A stretch of DNA of 18,535 nucleotides from Promethearchaeota archaeon (GTDB lineage Archaea; Asgardarchaeota; Lokiarchaeia; Sigynarchaeales; SOKP01): positions 1-18,535 of the forward strand of contig JAHPYY010000088.1 of NCBI GenBank assembly GCA_019058515.1, in the 5' to 3' direction. Position numbers and translations under genes: made by a program. Of the stretch, positions 14,371 to 18,535 are shown piece after piece (the stretch's first letter is position 1; each line of letters begins with the position of its first letter). The notes under the pieces are model-generated. The model was not told the DNA's origin. It saw nothing but the letters and a program-made list of their open reading frames with translations, and searched no databases.

Positions 14371-15948
14371 ATGAATAAAAAGTGGATTTTAGGTGTTCTT
14401 TGTTTAATAATTATCCTAGGCATTAGTCCATTTGTATTAGGAACAAATAATAACGTCGAAGAAAATATTTATGCCTCTTATTATGGTGGCAATGATCGAG
14501 ATATAGCAATAGATATCGCAGTTAATTCCCAAGGACAATTCATCGTCGTAGGAGGTACATTTTCTACAGATTTCCCTATATTGAATGGATTTCAGGAAAT
14601 TTACGGGGGAGGGGAACATGGAAGTAATATTCACGTTAATGGAGGAGATGGTTTTATTATGAAATTGGATTCTTCTGGAATAATTCTCTGGAGTACCTTT
14701 ATTGGAGGAAGCGACCTTGAAGTAATAGAAGCTGTAGAAATTGACGAGGAAGATAACATCGTAATTTGCGGTAGTACAAGTTCTAATAATTTCCCTGTTA
14801 CTGACGATGCTCTCCAATTGACATATAGAGGAGGAGAGAGCGATGGATTCGTTGCGAAAATTAGTAATGATGGAGATCTTCTATACTCTTCCTATTGTGG
14901 AGAAGCTCTTTTTGATAGTCTACTAGATTTAAAAATTGCATCCAACGGGGATGTGCTGTTTCTTGGGTTAACTAATTCTCCTGGATGGAGTACCACGGAA
15001 AACGCGTTTCAAGCGACTTTTGGAGGAAATTACGATACAATACTGCACCGCTTCACCGGTAGCCTTTCTAAAATAGAAATGCGTAGCTATTGGGGGTCTC
15101 AAGATCAGGAAATTCCTTACAGGCTCGAACTGGATTCGGATGATAACATTTTTATAACAGGCAATATAATCGGAGACGACTTACTGATTAAAAATGCCCT
15201 CTACGATCAGTTTGGTGGAAACCGCGATATATTTGTCCTAAAAATAAACGATGCCGGTATAATAGACTTTTGTACTTATTTAGGAGGAGAAGATTTTGAA
15301 GATCCTTTTGGATCTACAATAGATCAAGAGGGAAATATCTTACTCTCTGGTCGAACAGCCTCGAGTAATTTCCCCGTGATCAACGAAGTTCAATCGAGTT
15401 ACGGTGGCATTGTTGACGGAATTGTTTCTTTTTTTGATGCTGACGGTCAGACATTACGTTACTCTACATATCTTGGAGGATCTGGGTGGGATACAGTTCA
15501 CGACCTCTCAATAACTGATTCTGGCAAAATATTTGCGTGTGGAATAGGTGGACAAAACTTTCCTTTAAAAAAAGAGCTCCAAAGTAGCCCTGCTGGTAAT
15601 ATTAACTTAGTAATGATGGTGTTTGATGAGAATTATAATATCGAATTCAGCAGTTACTACGGGACTGGGGCAGGAGCCACACCATATGTTGTAGAGGGTC
15701 ATCAAGGGCAAATGGTCATTGTTGGTCGAGCGGATGCAAGTTCCATACGTATGAGCGACGACGCTGCTTATCCTACCAATTCTGGAGACGATGATGGTTT
15801 TCTGTTAATTTTTGATGTTGAATCCTATTTAACTAATTACATTGAACCCGGGACGATTGCAAGTGCCACTGACATGCTCTATCTGGTTAGTTTCCTAAGC
15901 ATTATAAGCATCTTTATCTATACAACGATTAAAATATGTAGAAAGTAA
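14371..15948 (+). CDS. Membrane-anchored seven-bladed SBBP beta-propeller protein
   Basis: A secreted propeller. Residues 1-24 are a signal peptide (MNKKWILGVLCLIIILGISP), ending near FVLG-TNN. Seven repeats begin near residues 34, 107, 172, 237, 300, 364 and 426 with the SBBP marker Y-S-(S/T)-Y-x-G-G: YASYYGG, WSTFIGG, YSSYCGE, MRSYWGS, FCTYLGG, YSTYLGG, FSSYYGT. Each has a later strand such as DEEDNIVICGSTSSNNFP. The ~64-residue spacing and seven copies suit a closed seven-bladed propeller. Residues ~503-520 (LYLVSFLSIISIFIYTT) are a C-terminal membrane anchor followed by KICRK. So the propeller faces outside. I chose ATG 14371 over TTG 14353, since a TATA-like run at about 14326-14340 puts the transcript start near the TTG. 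Likely roles are binding or cell-surface display. Confidence 0.85.
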   Translation: MNKKWILGVLCLIIILGISPFVLGTNNNVEENIYASYYGGNDRDIAIDIAVNSQGQFIVVGGTFSTDFPILNGFQEIYGGGEHGSNIHVNGGDGFIMKLDSSGIILWSTFIGGSDLEVIEAVEIDEEDNIVICGSTSSNNFPVTDDALQLTYRGGESDGFVAKISNDGDLLYSSYCGEALFDSLLDLKIASNGDVLFLGLTNSPGWSTTENAFQATFGGNYDTILHRFTGSLSKIEMRSYWGSQDQEIPYRLELDSDDNIFITGNIIGDDLLIKNALYDQFGGNRDIFVLKINDAGIIDFCTYLGGEDFEDPFGSTIDQEGNILLSGRTASSNFPVINEVQSSYGGIVDGIVSFFDADGQTLRYSTYLGGSGWDTVHDLSITDSGKIFACGIGGQNFPLKKELQSSPAGNINLVMMVFDENYNIEFSSYYGTGAGATPYVVEGHQGQMVIVGRADASSIRMSDDAAYPTNSGDDDGFLLIFDVESYLTNYIEPGTIASATDMLYLVSFLSIISIFIYTTIKICRK

Positions 15949-15967
15949 TTTTTTTTATTTTCATTTT
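15949..15967 (+). terminator. Poly-T termination signal after the propeller gene
   Basis: Eight Ts directly follow the stop codon, then ATTTTCATTTTAT continues T-rich. Archaeal transcription commonly ends on such oligo-T runs. No hairpin is needed or seen. Confidence 0.4.
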
Positions 15968-16049
15968 ATATCATTTATTTCTACATAAAATCATTTGAGA
16001 GACTCTATACCAATCTAAAATATTGAATAATTAAAATTTAATAAAGATC

Positions 16050-16073
16050 ACATTCCTATTTTTTCGGGAATGT
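16050..16073 (-). terminator. Hairpin over the hydrolase stop codon
   Basis: On the minus strand ACATTCC (16073-16067) pairs with GGAATGT (16056-16050) around a 10-nt loop that contains the stop codon, followed by GATCTTTATT and T-rich sequence. It would stall or end transcription at the end of the hydrolase gene. The two genes here, propeller and hydrolase, converge. Confidence 0.35.
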
Positions 16074-16778
16074 CTCAGGAAGAACTACATCAATTAGAAC
16101 TGAGTTAAATTTTTCAGACTCCTCGAAAATTGGCGAATGACCGGAATTCTCGAACCAAACGAACTTCTTTTTAGGAGCTTTTATTTGGTTGAACAGTTTT
16201 TCCGCTAGTTCAAACGGCACCTGATAATCGTGTCTTCCTTGGCATATGTATATAGGCAGTTTTAATTCAGGGACTTCCTTGAATAAATCCACTCCCATAA
16301 GTTGTGTCAACATGGCTTTTGTTGAGAACATGCTACCTTTAAAGCACTTATAAAAATCTGGGGAACCCAACGCATATTTATACAGAGACATATAGCTTTT
16401 ATAGTTGTAGATGCTTCCCTTTAGTTTTACCAACCACTTTCTTTGAACTTTGAGTTTATCGAGGTCTTTCCCGTCGTACGGTTGAATTTCTTCTAGTAGT
16501 TTGATTGCTTTTTTATTGTTCGTTTCTTTAGCTCGATTATACATGTAATCGTAGGAAATTTGCTCGTTTTGAACCATGTTAGCTACTTGAACTGTGCCAA
16601 TATAGGCGTAGAGAAACTCTGGATGGCGTTGAGCAATGTAAGTCCCTAACACGCTACCCCAAGAATGCCCCATAAGATAAACATTCTCTTTTTCAAATCG
16701 AGTCAGTAACAATTTGACCAATTCGATACAATCGGAAATGTACTGTTCAGTGTTCAAAGAATCTGCTGCAATCTCCAC
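16056..16778 (-). CDS. Alpha/beta hydrolase lacking its N-terminal part (probable remnant)
   Basis: The family signature is clear: nucleophile elbow GHSWGS (Ser39), YICQGRHDYQVP with Asp184, and FENSGHSPIFEE with His214, so the triad is complete. It resembles proline-iminopeptidase-type hydrolases, which have about 330 residues. Here only 240 remain and everything before the elbow helix is missing, including the oxyanion HGGPG and the DQRGAGKS strand. The frame can be read a few codons upstream of GTG 16778 (KSVTYVEIAADSLNTEQ) to a TGA at 16794-16796, and then homology stops where the acyl-CoA dehydrogenase remnant begins on the other strand. Without the first beta strands it is unlikely to fold as an active enzyme. 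Head-to-head overlap with the next gene over 16714-16778. Confidence 0.75.
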   Translation of the reverse strand: MEIAADSLNTEQYISDCIELVKLLLTRFEKENVYLMGHSWGSVLGTYIAQRHPEFLYAYIGTVQVANMVQNEQISYDYMYNRAKETNNKKAIKLLEEIQPYDGKDLDKLKVQRKWLVKLKGSIYNYKSYMSLYKYALGSPDFYKCFKGSMFSTKAMLTQLMGVDLFKEVPELKLPIYICQGRHDYQVPFELAEKLFNQIKAPKKKFVWFENSGHSPIFEESEKFNSVLIDVVLPETFPKK

Positions 16779-17643
16779 GTATGTAACTGATTTTCAACAT
16801 GTAAAACAAAATTTTGTAGACGCCTATACTCACTTAGTCGCTATGAAGTTATTTGAATTAAGAACTGCCGATTATATGCGAGTAGCTTCTAAGAAAGATC
16901 GTCGCTATCTACTCTATGCCCCCACAATGAAAATGAAAACAACGACTCAAGGGGAGGAGGTTATAAATCTCTTGTGGGATTTGATTGCTGCAAAAGGGTT
17001 TGAAAAAGGCATGTATTTTGAGAACGCGGCTATAGATATTCGTGTTTTACCAAAACTCGAAGGGACGGTCCATGTGAACATTGCTTTAATTTTGAAGTTC
17101 ATGTTAAATTTCTTCATGAATCATAAGAACTACGAAATAGTGCATCGACAAGATCATATGAAAAACGATGATATTCTTTTTGATCAGGGGCCCACCCGGG
17201 GATTGGGACGAATTCGGCTTCACGATTGGAAACCTGCATTCGAAAAATATGATTTGCCTAATGTCAAGATATTCTTGGAGCAAATTAACTTTTTTAACCT
17301 TCTTGGAATAAAAGCAACTCCAAGCGTCGAACAACAAAAAGATATGGATTTTATGCTTTCTGGAATAGGCGAAATCTTTGCTTTGATTGTCTATGCTCAT
17401 CTTATTATTGAAAACGCTCCAATCTACAACATTGATGATGATACTGTGGATCAAATTTTCGATTTTCTGGTTAGAGATTTCTCAAAATACGCGTTGAACC
17501 TTTATCACAAATCTAGCACTACTCCTGAGCAAATGGAATGGTGTTTAAAGATGATTAAAAAACCCAAAGTTGATCACGATAGATTCAATAAGGTCTGGAA
17601 CATTGTACACAAACTTAAAGATGCCTATCAAATGAACGATTAA
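16714..17643 (+). CDS. Acyl-CoA dehydrogenase C-terminal part (N-terminal domains missing)
   Basis: From about residue 24 the protein reads as the C-terminal helical region of an acyl-CoA dehydrogenase: QNFVDAYTHLVAMKLFELRT, DRRYLLYAPTMKMKTTTQGE, INLLWDLIAAKGFEKGMYFE, IRVLPKLEGTVHVNIALILK. The order helix-bundle, GFE, then R...P.LEGT-H.N matches the FAD/acyl-CoA site helices of that superfamily. The ~300-residue N-terminal and middle domains that bind FAD and the acyl chain are absent. Residues 1-22 (MTNSIQSEMYCSVFKESAAI) are just the antisense of the hydrolase gene, so they are not family sequence. The listed start is TTG 16714; ATG 16738 is as good, and real homology begins near 16783. A remnant created by a rearrangement, or a chimeric contig, is most likely. 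Confidence 0.7.
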   Translation: MTNSIQSEMYCSVFKESAAISTYVTDFQHVKQNFVDAYTHLVAMKLFELRTADYMRVASKKDRRYLLYAPTMKMKTTTQGEEVINLLWDLIAAKGFEKGMYFENAAIDIRVLPKLEGTVHVNIALILKFMLNFFMNHKNYEIVHRQDHMKNDDILFDQGPTRGLGRIRLHDWKPAFEKYDLPNVKIFLEQINFFNLLGIKATPSVEQQKDMDFMLSGIGEIFALIVYAHLIIENAPIYNIDDDTVDQIFDFLVRDFSKYALNLYHKSSTTPEQMEWCLKMIKKPKVDHDRFNKVWNIVHKLKDAYQMND

Positions 17644-18151
17644 AATAGCTTATACTTTTTTCATTTATAGTTTTGCCTATACTTTGATCGATCTCAATAT
17701 ATATTCTCAGATCAGATTATCAACTTCTGACATTTCTATCAAAAAGTTTTTTGAAATAACGGACACTCGGACAGCCCATAAATCGCTTTTAACGCGAATT
17801 GTACCTTCTCTTTAAGAGAAACGCTCATGAAGTGTTATACGCGGCGAAATTATATAAATGAAAATCCGATTAGGCGCCAAAGTCTTTGAAAAAATGATAA
17901 AAAGCTATAATGGTAGTATGAAATGTAAAAGACCTTTAGAGCTTTTAAATTATTTAATTTCATGTGAAATTTGGTAGGTTTTGCATTTTTTGGTTAAAAT
18001 TTAGTGGTAGGTTATCATTCTCTTCAATAATCTTAATAATTTGTCCTAAATTAAGTATGATGATCAATAAGGTTGGTATTTTCTTGGTACTTAAAATAAA
18101 AAAAAATGTGATTATCATTGGAGCATTAGGTTACGACTGGAGGTGTTTAAC
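17644..18151. other. Intergenic gap; one possible tiny gene
   Basis: No clear gene. A T-rich run at about 17657-17664 may terminate the upstream gene. TTCTCTT and AAGAGAA (17806-17820) form a 15-bp odd palindrome. ATG 17858 opens a 39-codon frame (MKIRLGAKVFEKMIKSYNGS...) ending at TAG 17975-17977. A GTG at 17964 opens a hydrophobic frame to TGA 18153-18155 that overlaps the next gene's ATG as ATGA, but its composition (FCIFWLKFS, SIILIICPK, NVIIIGALG) looks like chance in AT-rich sequence. No tRNA found. Confidence 0.25.
18090..18145 (+). promoter_or_regulatory. Promoter and strong ribosome binding site of the FAD oxidase gene
   Basis: A TATA-like TACTTAAAATAAAA lies near 18090-18102, which puts transcription start at about 18125. 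GGAGGTG (18139-18145) follows, six bases before ATG 18152. This is the strongest Shine-Dalgarno in the window and fixes the start. Confidence 0.5.
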
Positions 18152-18535
18152 ATGAGCGAAGAAAAACTAGCAATGCATAAAAGAAAAGTAGAAGCGATCT
18201 CTGAAATGGTTAGAAATGCGTACGATAACGCGAAGCCGGGGGAATATTTCTCTCTAAAAAAAGCGAACGTTTCCCACATGGCTCCACAGCCGGATAATCC
18301 GAGATATAGTGACAAGCCGATAGATGTGAAGTCGCTTACAGACATTATTGAGATAAACACGGATACAAGGACATGTATTGCAGAAGCAGGGGTTACTTTT
18401 TTTAGGCTTGCAAGAGAAACCTTAAAGTATGGGCTCGTACCGCAATGTGTTTCCGAGCTCAAGGGAATCACGATAGGCGGGGCAGTAGCAGGATGTTCAG
18501 TTGAATCCATGTCTTTCAAGTATGGGGGATTTTTC
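18152..18535 (+). CDS. FAD-linked oxidase/dehydrogenase, N-terminal part (3' end outside window)
   Basis: 128 codons are open to the window end. After a helical start (HKRKVEAISEMVRNAYDNAK), the sequence shows the first half of a PCMH-type FAD-binding domain: SLKKANVSHMAPQPDNPRY, VKSLTDIIEINTDTRTCIAE, AGVTFFRLARETLKYGLVPQ and the glycine-rich GITIGGAVAGCSVESMSFKY, which contacts the FAD pyrophosphate. The pattern resembles DHCR24-like and other FAD-linked oxidases that reduce C=C bonds or oxidise alcohols. The His of a covalent FAD link is not seen in the part visible (a His occurs in VSHMAPQ). Start ATG 18152 is set by GGAGGTG six bases upstream. Substrate unknown. Confidence 0.85.
   Translation, partial: MSEEKLAMHKRKVEAISEMVRNAYDNAKPGEYFSLKKANVSHMAPQPDNPRYSDKPIDVKSLTDIIEINTDTRTCIAEAGVTFFRLARETLKYGLVPQCVSELKGITIGGAVAGCSVESMSFKYGGFF

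Noticed and set aside
14437..14817. 126-codon minus-strand frame under the propeller gene
   Set aside because: Antisense shadow of a strongly supported repeat protein.
17104..17454. 116-codon minus-strand frame under the acyl-CoA dehydrogenase part
   Set aside because: Antisense shadow; the plus strand shows clear family motifs.
17964..18155. Hydrophobic 63-codon frame overlapping the FAD oxidase start as ATGA
   Set aside because: GTG start without a ribosome site, composition typical of AT-rich noise, and the downstream gene has its own promoter and ribosome site.
1..18535. CRISPR array, insertion sequence or tRNA-flanked integrative element
   Set aside because: No regularly spaced repeats, no transposase-like protein and no tRNA gene were found on either strand.

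Overview
The window looks archaeal: TATA-like boxes sit about 25-30 bp before several start codons with no leader or only a short one (9808, 8294, 2271), starts include GTG and TTG, most of the sequence is AT-rich, and the gene set is scattered and only loosely organised into operons. A large soluble PAS histidine kinase, a UPF0175/DUF3368 toxin-antitoxin pair, an SBBP propeller and acyl-CoA/FAD oxidoreductase genes fit a large archaeal genome of the Asgard type. That assignment is an inference; no ribosomal or tRNA marker is present to confirm it.

Layout. 1-2.2 kb: the 3' end of a RecA/RadA-like ATPase gene, then two uncharacterised genes on the minus strand separated by about 500 bp without a convincing gene. 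Base composition here is clearly richer in G+C than further right. 2.3-4.15 kb: a small, AT-rich stretch holding a UPF0175 antitoxin/DUF3368 PIN toxin pair with a palindromic operator, a lone AbrB-type regulator, and three reading frames that keep their frame but are broken by stop codons. 4.2-8.15 kb: a 1308-residue cytosolic sensor histidine kinase with eight PAS domains, preceded by a perfect 14-bp palindrome. 8.3-9.3 kb: a cysteine-rich conserved protein. 9.75-10.1 kb: an exact-looking 55-bp tandem duplication of a promoter plus start codon in front of an 80-residue unknown protein.

10.2-13.4 kb: three minus-strand genes in a row, an Eis-like GNAT acetyltransferase, an arginase-family protein with an altered metal ligand, and a quinone-oxidoreductase-type dehydrogenase. 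13.6-15.9 kb: a transglutaminase-like protein and a membrane-anchored seven-bladed SBBP propeller, both on plus. 16.05-17.64 kb: an alpha/beta hydrolase (minus) and the C-terminal part of an acyl-CoA dehydrogenase (plus) meet head to head, and both lack their N-terminal domains at the same spot (about 16780-16800); this is a rearrangement breakpoint or a chimeric assembly join. 18.15 kb to the end: the 5' part of an FAD-linked oxidase gene with a strong ribosome binding site.

I see no CRISPR array, no tRNA or rRNA, no insertion sequence and no clear defence island. The most informative signals are the truncated head-to-head pair, the promoter duplication, and the cluster of nonsense-interrupted frames beside the toxin-antitoxin locus.
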